Source: Neisseria sp. oral taxon 014 str. F0314
Lineage (GTDB): Bacteria; Pseudomonadota; Gammaproteobacteria; Burkholderiales; Neisseriaceae
Direction of reading: 5' to 3'
Assembly: GCF_005886145.1 (NCBI RefSeq)
Contig: NZ_CP040504.1
Span: 1,054,001 to 1,118,000 of the forward strand
Length of the DNA: 64,000 bases
Below the pieces are notes generated by a model. The model saw only the letters and a program-made list of their open reading frames with translations, was not told the origin of the DNA and did no database searches. Positions 37,394 through 45,725 of the stretch are shown here, one piece after another; the first letter of the stretch is position 1, and each line of letters opens with the position of its first letter. A program made the position numbers and the translations under genes.

Positions 37394-37436
37394 TTTTCAG
37401 ACGGCCTGATACGCATCGGCAGGCCGTCTGAAATTT
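37394..37436 (+). terminator. Tail-to-tail DUS pair between gene x and pgaB
   Basis: Same arrangement as the pair after pgaA: GTTTTCAGACGGCCTG facing CAGGCCGTCTGAAAT. Confidence 0.4.
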
Positions 37437-37450
37437 CAAAAGAAAGCGTT

Positions 37451-39295
37451 ATGAAAAAACACCTCCTCCTTGCCCTGCTCTGCACATTCGGCCTGCAAAC
37501 CGCACAGGCCGCCGACCCCGGACACTACGGCATCATCTGCTACCACGACATTATCGACACGAGCAAACCCGAAGACGCCGGGGCAGTGCGCCGCCAATAT
37601 TTTCCGCAGACGCTGACCGCCGACCGCCTGATTGCCCATTTCAACTGGCTGCGCGACAACGGCTACACGCCCGTCAGCTGGCAGCAGATTAAAGACGCGC
37701 GCGCAGGCAAGGCGAAGTTGCCGGACAAACCCGTGCTGCTGACTTTCGACGACGGCTACCTCAGTTTCTACACCACCGCCTACCCGATTTTAAAAGCCTT
37801 CAACTACCCCGCCGTCTATGCGCTGATTACCTCGTGGCTGGAAATACCCGCCGACGGCCGCATCCAATATGACGATACCACCAGCCTGCCGCGTTCCGCC
37901 TTCGTCACATGGGAACAAGTGCGCGAAATGCAGGCAAGCGGGCTGATTGAAATCGCCTCGCACACCCACGACCTGCACCACGGCATCAAGGGCAATCCCG
38001 GCGGATCGCAGTTTGCCGCCGTCTTTCCCGGCCGCTACCAAAACGGCCGTTACGAAACCCCCGAAGAGTACCGCAAACGCATCTACAACGATTTGAAAGC
38101 GTCGCGCGACACCATTACCCGCCGCACCGGTATCAAACCCGAAGTGCTGGTATGGCCTTACGGCCAATTTACCCTGACTTCGGTCGATATTGCCCGCGAC
38201 GTCGGTTTCCAAAGCGACCTGACCCTGTCCGACGAAACACTCAACCCGATCGGCAAACAAAGCGTCGGCCGTATGCTTGCCGATCAGGAATCCTCTTTGG
38301 AGCGCCTGCAATCTTATCTGTCGGGCAAACGGTTCCAATTGCCGCACCAGCGCGCCGTCTATGTCAAACTTGACGAACTGTACCATCCCGACCCCGTGCA
38401 GCAGGACAAAAACTACAACAAACTCATCCAGCGGATGTTCCTGCTGGGTGCAAACGCCGTGTACTTGCAGGCGGTAACGGACGAAAACAAAGACGGCACT
38501 GCCGACGCCGCCTATTTCCCCAACCGCCACCTCCCGCTCAAAGCCGATTTGTTCAGCCAGGTCGCATGGCAAATCCGCACCCGCTCCAACGCGGAAGTCA
38601 GGGCATGGATGCCGATGCTGGCGTTCGACCTAGGCAGCGGTTACGAATACCTGACCGACTCGCGCACGGGCAAACCGACCGCCCGCACCGTCAAACGCCT
38701 GTCGCCGTTTAACGCCAAAAACCGCAAAGCCATCAATGAAATCTACGAAGACCTCTCGTTCAACAGCCGCTTCAACGGACTGGCTTTCGGCGACGACGGC
38801 TTCATCACCGAATACGAAGCGCCCAATCACGGCAGCGATGCGCAGGAAACAGACGCCCTCATCGGTTTTTCCAAAGAGCTGACCGAATCCGTATTGAAAT
38901 ACAGCTTCAACGGCAGAGACAATATGACAACCGTGCGCGGCATCCTCCCCGAAGCCGTGATGCCGTCTGAAAAACCGACGCCGCTGGCGCAAAACTTGGC
39001 CAAGTTCGCCCAAGCCTACAATCAGGCTTCCGTTACCGCCCCGGCCGCATCGGAACAACAGTTTTCAAGCCTGCTGCAAAACCTCAAAGCCACAGGCATT
39101 CCGGCGCAGAAACTCATCGTCAACCTACAGGCCAGACAGCCCGACGGCAGCGTCCTGCTCGACAGCGACACGCTGGCCGCACGAATCATGCAGGCACGCA
39201 AAGACCGCTTCACCGGCATCGCCTATTCCACCGACGGATTCACCGGCAACCAGCCGGATTTGAAAACCGTCAAACCCGTATTCGCAATACGCTGA
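37451..39295 (+). CDS. pgaB: PNAG N-deacetylase PgaB
   Basis: 614-residue periplasmic two-domain enzyme. After the signal peptide MKKHLLLALLCTFGLQTAQA comes a NodB-type deacetylase (about 25-285) with YGIICYHDIIDT and KPVLLTFDDGYLSFYTTAYP carrying the metal-binding Asp-Asp, EIASHTHDLHHGIKG with His residues, and VLVWPYGQFTLTS. The C-terminal half (about 310-614) is a glycoside-hydrolase-like domain (YVKLDELYHPDPVQQDKNYN, FGDDGFITEYEAP) that binds or cleaves the polymer. Unlike E. coli PgaB it lacks a clear lipobox. Partial deacetylation is needed for export through PgaA. Confidence 0.9.
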   Translation: MKKHLLLALLCTFGLQTAQAADPGHYGIICYHDIIDTSKPEDAGAVRRQYFPQTLTADRLIAHFNWLRDNGYTPVSWQQIKDARAGKAKLPDKPVLLTFDDGYLSFYTTAYPILKAFNYPAVYALITSWLEIPADGRIQYDDTTSLPRSAFVTWEQVREMQASGLIEIASHTHDLHHGIKGNPGGSQFAAVFPGRYQNGRYETPEEYRKRIYNDLKASRDTITRRTGIKPEVLVWPYGQFTLTSVDIARDVGFQSDLTLSDETLNPIGKQSVGRMLADQESSLERLQSYLSGKRFQLPHQRAVYVKLDELYHPDPVQQDKNYNKLIQRMFLLGANAVYLQAVTDENKDGTADAAYFPNRHLPLKADLFSQVAWQIRTRSNAEVRAWMPMLAFDLGSGYEYLTDSRTGKPTARTVKRLSPFNAKNRKAINEIYEDLSFNSRFNGLAFGDDGFITEYEAPNHGSDAQETDALIGFSKELTESVLKYSFNGRDNMTTVRGILPEAVMPSEKPTPLAQNLAKFAQAYNQASVTAPAASEQQFSSLLQNLKATGIPAQKLIVNLQARQPDGSVLLDSDTLAARIMQARKDRFTGIAYSTDGFTGNQPDLKTVKPVFAIR

Positions 39296-39308
39296 CGGCA
39301 TAAGGGCC

Positions 39309-39377
<69 letters not shown>

Positions 39378-39433
39378 CAATAAAAACAACACTGACCGAC
39401 GAATCTGACAAATCCGACAAAACCCGCAACATC

Positions 39434-40651
39434 ATGAAATGGTATGAATACTCCGCCGCCTTCGTTATGCTCTATCCGGGGGTAATGTCCGTATATTGGA
39501 CATTATCCGGGCTGCTGTATTTCCTGCTTTGGGAACGGCGCAAAGGCAAGCCGGTATTCGGCGGCGACGCACCTATGGTCAGCGTACTCGTGCCCTGTTT
39601 CAATGAAGCGGACAACCTTGATGCGTCCATCCCCCACCTGCTGCGCCTGACCTACCCCAATTACGAACTCATCTTCATCAACGACGGCAGCAAAGACGAC
39701 ACGCTTTCCATCCTGCGCCGCTGGGAAGCCGAATCCGACAAAATCACCGCTCTCGACCAGAAAAACGGCGGCAAGGCGTCCGCCATGAACCACGGCGCAA
39801 GCCGCGCGCGCGGCAAATACATCGTCGGCATCGACGGCGATGCCGTGCCGGACTACGGCGCATTGGAATATATCGTCGAAACGCTGGAAAAACGCCCCGA
39901 CGTCGGCGCCATCACCGGCAATCCGCGCGTGCGCAACCGCAGCACCATCCTCGGCAAGCTGCAAGTCGCCGAGTTCAGTTCGATTATCGGCCTCATCAAA
40001 CGTTCGCAAAGCCTTGCGGGAACCCTGTTTACCGTGTCGGGCGTCATCATGTGCATCCGCAAAGACGTTTGGCGGCAAATCGGCGGCTGGAGCGAAAACA
40101 TGATTACCGACGACATCGACATCAGTTGGAAAACTCAGCTTCACGGCTACGAAATCATGTACGAACCGCGCGCATTGTGCTGGGTACTGATGCCCGAAAC
40201 CATACGCGGCCTCTACAAACAACGCCTGCGCTGGGCACAGGGCGGCGCGGAAGTCATCCTGAAATACAGCCGCGAAGTCTGGCATTTGAAAAACATCCGC
40301 CTGTGGCCGCTGTATTTCGAATACGTCGTAACCCTGATTTGGGCCTACCTGCTGTTTGCCTTCTTCTTCGTCAGCATCGCGCAGGCCATCGGCGGTACCG
40401 TCGACCTGACCCCGTTGAAACTCGGCAGCCTCGCTACCTTTATCGCTTTTTTAATCCAGCTTTCCGTCAGCATCTACATCGACAGCCGTTACGAGGGCAA
40501 GCTGCTCCGCTACTTCATCAGTTGCATCTGGTATCCCTACGTTTTCTGGATGATTAACAGCCTGACGCTGGTACACGGTTTCCCCAAAGCACTGTTGCGC
40601 GACAAAAACCGTAAAGCCACCTGGACCAGCCCCGACCGCGGCATTCAGTAA
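39434..40651 (+). CDS. pgaC: Poly-beta-1,6-N-acetylglucosamine synthase PgaC
   Basis: 405-residue processive family 2 glycosyltransferase in the inner membrane, which polymerises UDP-GlcNAc. N-terminal spans (about 5-32) precede the catalytic domain with VSVLVPCFNEADNLDASIPH, ELIFINDGSKDDTL, the metal-binding VGIDGDAVPD, TDDIDISWK and QRLRWAQGGAEV (the QxxRW motif). Three C-terminal spans follow (about 295-390). Length is close to E. coli PgaC (441). No Shine-Dalgarno sequence is evident before the ATG, and the gene follows the A30 tract, so its expression may be limited. Confidence 0.93.
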   Translation: MKWYEYSAAFVMLYPGVMSVYWTLSGLLYFLLWERRKGKPVFGGDAPMVSVLVPCFNEADNLDASIPHLLRLTYPNYELIFINDGSKDDTLSILRRWEAESDKITALDQKNGGKASAMNHGASRARGKYIVGIDGDAVPDYGALEYIVETLEKRPDVGAITGNPRVRNRSTILGKLQVAEFSSIIGLIKRSQSLAGTLFTVSGVIMCIRKDVWRQIGGWSENMITDDIDISWKTQLHGYEIMYEPRALCWVLMPETIRGLYKQRLRWAQGGAEVILKYSREVWHLKNIRLWPLYFEYVVTLIWAYLLFAFFFVSIAQAIGGTVDLTPLKLGSLATFIAFLIQLSVSIYIDSRYEGKLLRYFISCIWYPYVFWMINSLTLVHGFPKALLRDKNRKATWTSPDRGIQ

Positions 40652-40679
40652 CCGCCGCCGATACACTGAAAGGAGAAAT

Positions 40680-40991
40680 ATGTACAGTATCGAACTACGC
40701 AACCAAATGGTTATCCACAAAGCCAAAAAAACCTCCCTCACCGTCAGCACCAAAAGCACCGTCTCTTTCGTTACCGTCTGGGGATTGTGGACGCTGTCCT
40801 TCTACCTGATTGCCAAAGATCACCATTTCCTGTTCAACAACCCGATTGTCCTCCACTGGACATTGTGGGAAATCCTGAGGGCCGCGTTGGCCTTCGTTTT
40901 AATCCAGCTGGTGATTTTGCAGGCATGGAGCCTCTATGTCCGCCGAGTGATGAGATACCGCCGCAAATACCGTTCCGGGCGCGGCAACTGA
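40680..40991 (+). CDS. pgaD: PNAG biosynthesis protein PgaD
   Basis: 103-residue inner-membrane partner of PgaC. Two hydrophobic spans are visible, VSFVTVWGLWTLSFYLIA (about 29-46) and LRAALAFVLIQLVILQAWSL (about 69-88), followed by a basic tail YVRRVMRYRRKYRSGRGN. The layout agrees with PgaD, which is required with PgaC for polymerisation and takes part in cyclic-di-GMP control in E. coli. AAGGAGAAAT precedes the ATG, 28 bases after pgaC. A DUS terminator closes the operon. Confidence 0.85.
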   Translation: MYSIELRNQMVIHKAKKTSLTVSTKSTVSFVTVWGLWTLSFYLIAKDHHFLFNNPIVLHWTLWEILRAALAFVLIQLVILQAWSLYVRRVMRYRRKYRSGRGN

Positions 40992-40995
40992 GCGC

Positions 40996-41030
40996 AAGGC
41001 CGTCTGAAAACGGATTTTCAGACGGCCTTT
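40996..41030 (+). terminator. DUS terminator closing the pga operon
   Basis: AAGGCCGTCTGAAAA and complement around CGGA. Confidence 0.75.
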
Positions 41031-41066
41031 ATTAACGGATTTATACCCAGTTATACTTATATACAC

Positions 41067-41085
41067 AGAAATAAATATCATTTAC
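41067..41085. promoter_or_regulatory. Possible Fur box before the FetA-like receptor gene
   Basis: AGAAATAAATATCATTTAC matches 11 of 19 positions of the classical Fur consensus, 58 bases before the start codon. Iron control fits the gene but the match is modest. Confidence 0.35.
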
Positions 41086-41142
41086 ACTCGCCGTTATTAC
41101 TTCACATTTTCACTGCGAATCCTAATAACAAGGAGATTGTAA

Positions 41143-43155
41143 ATGCCTTCCCAAACGGCGCGCCCGTGCCACCTTTCCCTCAGCCTGCTGACCTTGGCCC
41201 TCTTCGGCAGCTTCGCCCACGCAGCGGACACAACCGCCCAAACCTCCGAGCTTCAACCTGTTACCGTCAAAGGTGCCAACCTTTCCACCCACCGCATAAC
41301 GACGCAAAAAATCGCCGAAAGTACCGATACCGACTTGAAAGGTTTGCTGTTTAACGAACCCTCCATCGGCTTCGGCGGCGGCAACGGCACATCGCAATGG
41401 GTCAACATCCGCGGTTTGGGTCAAGACCAAATCGACTTCAAAGTAGACGACTCCTATTCCGACACGTCCACCTTCCACCACCAAGGCCGCTTCCTGCTTG
41501 ATCCCGAGTTGGTGAAAGTCGTTGCCGTACAAAAAGGCTCGGGTTCAGCCTCCGCCGGTATCGGCGCCAGCTCCGGCGCGATTGTCGCCGAAACCATCGA
41601 TCCGTCCGATTTGCTGCGCCCCGATCAAAACTTCGGCTTTAAAGTCAATGCAGGCGTATCCAGCAATAAAGGTTGGAATCGGGGCTTGTCGCTTTACGGC
41701 CGTGCAGCCGGATTCGATGCCTTAGTAGCAGGCAACTGGATTACCGAAGAAAACTACAAAGCCGGTAAAGGCTATGTCAACGGCGGCGTATCAGGCGGCA
41801 ACCGCGTTCCTTTCAGCGCGTTGGGTCAACGCGGCCTGCTGGCGAAAATCGGCTACAGCATCAATGAAGACAACCGCATCGAATTGAGCCGCAGCCAAGA
41901 ACAAACCCACGGCACGCGCACCTTGCGCGAAGAGTTCGACGACTTCGCACGCAATCCCGCCTCCTACCGCACCTATACCCAAGACAGGACCAACCTCGAA
42001 TATAAAGGTGCAAACTTAGGCTTTGTTTCCAATATCAAAGCCAACGTATTTCATCTGAAAACTGCTCGTGAAGACGCAGGCAGCAGCGCGGATCAAAACA
42101 AAGCTACCGGCGCGAACCTGAATCTCGACAGCCGCATTTTCGACCGCCACACGCTGAAATATGGCGTCAACTACCGCTATCAGAAAAACCATCCGGGTAC
42201 GGTAACCGCCGCCGCCAACGAGAGCAAAACTGATTACGGTATTTACGCCGAAGGCATTTGGGACTTCCACCCCGTTACCCTGACCACCGGCCTGCGTTAC
42301 GACCATTTCAAAGTCAACACCACCGGCCACACTTCGGCCTCCGACGGCAACATCAATCCCAGCTTAGGCTTGATTTACGACGTTACCGACAGTCTGTCAT
42401 TGAAAGCCAGCCACAGCTACGCCACCCGCAGCCCGCGCCTGTACGAATCCATGCTCGCCCCCAGCCGCAACATCGTAACCGCGCCGAACTTGAAGGCAGA
42501 ACGTTCGCGCACCACCGAAATCGGCTTCAACTACCGTCCGATTCAAGATTTGTCGCTGACCGGCAGCTACTTTTGGCAAAAAATCAACAATGTACATGAC
42601 TTTGCCTGTCTGAGCGGCTCATGCGCAGGCGGCCGTTCGACTTACACTTCCGGTATCACCCAGTCCACCAACAACGGTTACATCAAAAACAAAGGTTATG
42701 AATTCGGTGCCAACTACCGCTGGCGCGGTCTGACAGCGCGCATGGGCGTGGCATACAGCGATCCCAAACACCACTATTTGTTTGATTCGTACGACATCAA
42801 CACCAAAGCCCACGCCGTCGGCCGTACATGGACGGCGGGCTTGGCCTACCGCTTCGACCGTCCCAACCTCGAAATCGGCTGGCGCGGACGCTTCGTCCAA
42901 TCCCGTATCGGCAAGCCCAGCCGCGGCGCAACCGCCAGCGAAGGCACGACCGAAAAACGCGCAGGCTATGGTGTGAACGACATCTACGCCAACTGGAAAC
43001 CGACCGGCAAAGACGATCTGAACATCAACTTTGCCGTCAACAACGTGGGCAACAAATACTACTACTCCCACAGCCAGCGCAGCAGCAGCCGCTCCGGCAA
43101 TTCCCTGCCCGAAGTAGGGCGCGATTTCCGTTTGGCTGTGAACTATAAGTTCTAA
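41143..43155 (+). CDS. FetA/FrpB-like TonB-dependent ferric siderophore receptor
   Basis: 670-residue outer-membrane receptor. A signal peptide ending SFAHA is followed by a TonB-box/plug region: ELQPVTVKGANLSTHRI, NEPSIGFGGGNGTSQWVNIR, GLGQDQIDFKVDDSYSDTS and VVAVQKGSGSASAGIGASSG. These segments are close to neisserial FetA (FrpB), the enterobactin and catecholate receptor, as I remember that sequence. The barrel ends NSLPEVGRDFRLAVNYKF with a terminal Phe. Barrel segments NLEIGWRGRFVQ and GVNDIYANWKPTGKDDLNIN also match. FetA is about 710 residues, so several loops are shorter here. The fetB transport genes and the promoter poly-C tract known from meningococcal fetA are absent. AAGGAG precedes the ATG. 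Confidence 0.8.
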   Translation: MPSQTARPCHLSLSLLTLALFGSFAHAADTTAQTSELQPVTVKGANLSTHRITTQKIAESTDTDLKGLLFNEPSIGFGGGNGTSQWVNIRGLGQDQIDFKVDDSYSDTSTFHHQGRFLLDPELVKVVAVQKGSGSASAGIGASSGAIVAETIDPSDLLRPDQNFGFKVNAGVSSNKGWNRGLSLYGRAAGFDALVAGNWITEENYKAGKGYVNGGVSGGNRVPFSALGQRGLLAKIGYSINEDNRIELSRSQEQTHGTRTLREEFDDFARNPASYRTYTQDRTNLEYKGANLGFVSNIKANVFHLKTAREDAGSSADQNKATGANLNLDSRIFDRHTLKYGVNYRYQKNHPGTVTAAANESKTDYGIYAEGIWDFHPVTLTTGLRYDHFKVNTTGHTSASDGNINPSLGLIYDVTDSLSLKASHSYATRSPRLYESMLAPSRNIVTAPNLKAERSRTTEIGFNYRPIQDLSLTGSYFWQKINNVHDFACLSGSCAGGRSTYTSGITQSTNNGYIKNKGYEFGANYRWRGLTARMGVAYSDPKHHYLFDSYDINTKAHAVGRTWTAGLAYRFDRPNLEIGWRGRFVQSRIGKPSRGATASEGTTEKRAGYGVNDIYANWKPTGKDDLNINFAVNNVGNKYYYSHSQRSSSRSGNSLPEVGRDFRLAVNYKF

Positions 43156-43172
43156 AACAGCCCGCAATCGAA

Positions 43173-43206
43173 AAGGCCGTCTGAAAATCTGTTTTCAGAC
43201 GGCCTC
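43173..43206. terminator. Bidirectional DUS terminator
   Basis: AAGGCCGTCTGAAAA and complement, between the convergent receptor and TerC-family genes. Confidence 0.75.
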
Positions 43207-43272
43207 AACCTTTATCCGCAACGACGGCTGATACGGAAACGGAACGGCAACCGCCCCTCCCGCCTCAACCGC

Positions 43273-44829
43273 CTACTCCTCGGGCAGTTTGCTGATTTTC
43301 ACGCGCCCGATGCGCTGGCCTTCTTTTTCAATCACTTCAAACCGCCAACCGCAGAAATCGACGGCATCGCCGACATCGGGAATGCTTTGCAGTTCCTCCA
43401 TAATCAGACCGGCGACCGTATGGAAATCGGCATCCTCTTCCTGCGGCGGCAAATTGAGCTGGGGGGCAAGCTCGACATATTCAAGAGAGCCGTCCACAGT
43501 CAGACTTTCGTCGGCATTTTCCTGAAGGGCCGGTTCTTCTTCACGCTCAAACTCTTCGGGGAACTCGCCGGCAATGGTTTCAAGCAGATCCTTCATGGTA
43601 ACCATGCCCAAGACGGCGCCGAATTCGTCCACGACCAAAGCATAATCGGCACTACTCTGACGGAAAAGTTCGATGGCATTCAAAGCAGTGGTGCTGTCGG
43701 GCAGGACGAGCGGCTGGCGTAAGGCCGTCTGAATATTGAACGAACCGGTTTCCAACATCTGCGTAAGCAGGTCTTTTTTATTGATATAGCCCAGCGGTTC
43801 GTCCACGCCCGCCTTGCCGACCACAAGCAGGCGGCTGTACGGCGTATTTTTCAGTTGGCCGCACTGCTCCTCCCTGCTTTGGGAAATATCCAGCCGCTCG
43901 ATGTCGCGGCGCGGAATCATCACGCCCATAATCGGACGTTCCGCCAGCGTGAGCACACTGCGTATCATGGATTTTTCATTTTCTTCAAAATGTTCGTCAT
44001 CGTCCGCCTCTTCGCCCGCTTTGGCCAGCACGCTTTCGCGTATGCCCATCATACCGAGCACGTTTTCAGCAGTACGTTTGCGCCACGAGCTGCTGATATA
44101 GTCGTTTTTACGGCTGTTGGCCTGCGAAATCTGGTTGAAAAGCTCAATCAGTATCGAGAAGCCGATAGCGGCATAGAGATAGCCTTTGGGAATGTGGAAA
44201 TGGAAGGCCTCGGCAATCAGGCTGAAACCAATCATCAGCAGGAAACCGAGGCAGAGCATGACGACGGTGGGATGTTTGTCGACAAACTCGGTCAGCGGTT
44301 TGCTGGCGGTAATCATCACCGCCATCGCCACCACGACGGCAGCCATCGCCACCACGATATGGTCAACCATCGCCACGGCGGTAATAACCGAATCTATCGA
44401 AAACACAGCGTCAAGAATCAGAATTTGCGCGACAACGCTCCAAAAACGGGCATGTTTTTTCTGGTTCTCCGCCACCGTAAACTGGTTGTGCCCTTCCAGC
44501 CGCTCGTGCAGCTCGGTCGTGGCTTTATAAAGCAGGAAAATACCGCCGGCAAACATAATGATGTCTTTGCCCGACACCGCCGTCCCGCCGATACCGAACA
44601 GCGGATGGGTCAGCGTCATGATGTGTGCCATAAACGCCAGCATAATAATGCGGATGAGCACCGCCAGCCCCAGCCCCGTTACCCGCGCCCTATCGCGCCG
44701 GTCAGGTTTGACCTTATTGGCGAGGATGGCGACGAAAACCAAGTTGTCTATACCCAAAACCACTTCGAGCACAAAAAGCGTTGCAAAGCCTATCCAAGTA
44801 TGCGGTTCGGCTAACCAACTGAAATCCAT
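43273..44829 (-). CDS. TerC-family membrane protein with CBS and CorC/HlyC domains (YegH/YoaE type)
   Basis: 518 residues. The N-terminal part (about 1-240) is a TerC domain of seven spans with LEVVLGIDNLVFVAILANKV and ILDAVFSIDSVITAVAMVDH, which carry the conserved membrane Asp residues. A CBS pair (about 285-410) starts near MIRSVLTLAERPIMGVMIPR. The C-terminal CorC_HlyC domain includes TVAGLIMEELQSIPDVGDAV. Related proteins are linked to export of manganese or other metals, possibly during secretion. The upstream region contains a hairpin followed by TTTT (44865-44892). AAGGAATATT precedes the start. Confidence 0.88.
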   Translation of the reverse strand: MDFSWLAEPHTWIGFATLFVLEVVLGIDNLVFVAILANKVKPDRRDRARVTGLGLAVLIRIIMLAFMAHIMTLTHPLFGIGGTAVSGKDIIMFAGGIFLLYKATTELHERLEGHNQFTVAENQKKHARFWSVVAQILILDAVFSIDSVITAVAMVDHIVVAMAAVVVAMAVMITASKPLTEFVDKHPTVVMLCLGFLLMIGFSLIAEAFHFHIPKGYLYAAIGFSILIELFNQISQANSRKNDYISSSWRKRTAENVLGMMGIRESVLAKAGEEADDDEHFEENEKSMIRSVLTLAERPIMGVMIPRRDIERLDISQSREEQCGQLKNTPYSRLLVVGKAGVDEPLGYINKKDLLTQMLETGSFNIQTALRQPLVLPDSTTALNAIELFRQSSADYALVVDEFGAVLGMVTMKDLLETIAGEFPEEFEREEEPALQENADESLTVDGSLEYVELAPQLNLPPQEEDADFHTVAGLIMEELQSIPDVGDAVDFCGWRFEVIEKEGQRIGRVKISKLPEE

Positions 44830-44857
44830 AATTTTAATATTCCTTATAACTGCAAAA

Positions 44858-44892
44858 GGCAGCCTGACGGTATAAAGACTGTCGGGCTGCCC
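44858..44892 (-). promoter_or_regulatory. Stem-loop in the 5' leader of the TerC-family gene
   Basis: Read leftward, GGCAGCC-C-GAC pairs with GTC-A-GGCTGCC and is followed by TTTTGC, about 25 bases before the start codon. It could be an attenuator. It does not resemble the yybP-ykoY manganese riboswitch that often precedes terC genes. Confidence 0.4.
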
Positions 44893-45026
44893 GAATCCGG
44901 CGCATACAACGGAAATCCGCCGTCTGACCGGCCTGCGCTGATTCTTTCATTGTATGCGTATGCCTGAGGGGAAAACGATGCGGCCAGTGTAACAGTTTGA
45001 AAAGTAGAAAGCAAAACTTGACGGCA

Positions 45027-45060
45027 AAGGCCGTCTGAAAATGGATTTTCAGACGGCCTT
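45027..45060 (-). terminator. DUS terminator after narL
   Basis: AAGGCCGTCTGAAAA and complement around TGGA, six bases after the narL stop (leftward). Confidence 0.75.
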
Positions 45061-45065
45061 TACTG

Positions 45066-45725
45066 TCATTCTTCGTCTTTCTCCGGCGGGCGGATGTCGT
45101 GCTGGATGGCGTACACCGCCGCCTGCACGCGGCTGCTCAGGCCGAGTTTGCGCAAAATGCTCTGCACATAGGCTTTCACCGTCGATTCGGCCAGATTCAA
45201 CTTTTTGGCGATAACTTTGTTGCTGTGGCCGATCGCTAGGTGGTGCAGCGTTTCGCGCTCGCGCGGGGTCAGCGTCCCGATATGGGCGTCGCTTTGCGGC
45301 TGTATCGGGCTGATCAGCGATTTCACCAGATGCGCGGTCATTTCGGGCGAAAAGACATTGTCGCCGTTCAGCGCCTTGCCGACCGCTTCGATGAAAAAGT
45401 CGGCATTGATGTTTTTCAGCAAAAAACCGTGCGCCCCCTGCTTCATGCACTCGATAAGCTCGTCGCCGTCCTCAGACACGGTGAGCATCACCACTTTCTG
45501 CTCCGGATTGCTGCTCAGTATCTGCCCCAGCGCCTCCCGCCCGTTCATCACCGGCATATCCAAATCCAGCAGCACCAAATCGGGCCGCAACTGCTCGACC
45601 AGCTTGACCCCGCTCAGTCCGTCGGCCGCTTCGCCGATGACCTCGTAATCCGCTTCGTCCAATACCGACCTGATGCCGCGCCTGAACAGCGTGTGATCGT
45701 CTATCAGGATGATGTTTCCGCTCAT
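45066..45725 (-). CDS. narL: NarL/NarP-type nitrate response regulator
   Basis: 219-residue two-component regulator. The receiver domain has the acidic pair in IILIDDHTLFRRGIRSVL, the phosphorylated Asp in LVLLDLDMPVMNG near residue 57, VVMLTVSEDGDE and the Lys in GFLLKNINAD. The C-terminal LuxR-type HTH is LTPRERETLHHLAIGHSN followed by KVIAKKLNLAESTVKAYVQS. It overlaps the sensor gene by 4 bases. Within the nitrate locus it should activate narG and narK when nitrate is present. NarP of neisserial denitrifiers is a close alternative name. Confidence 0.88.
   Translation of the reverse strand: MSGNIILIDDHTLFRRGIRSVLDEADYEVIGEAADGLSGVKLVEQLRPDLVLLDLDMPVMNGREALGQILSSNPEQKVVMLTVSEDGDELIECMKQGAHGFLLKNINADFFIEAVGKALNGDNVFSPEMTAHLVKSLISPIQPQSDAHIGTLTPRERETLHHLAIGHSNKVIAKKLNLAESTVKAYVQSILRKLGLSSRVQAAVYAIQHDIRPPEKDEE

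Noticed and set aside
44830..45026. yybP-ykoY manganese riboswitch before the TerC-family gene
   Set aside because: The conserved core of that riboswitch is not visible; only a simple stem-loop is present.
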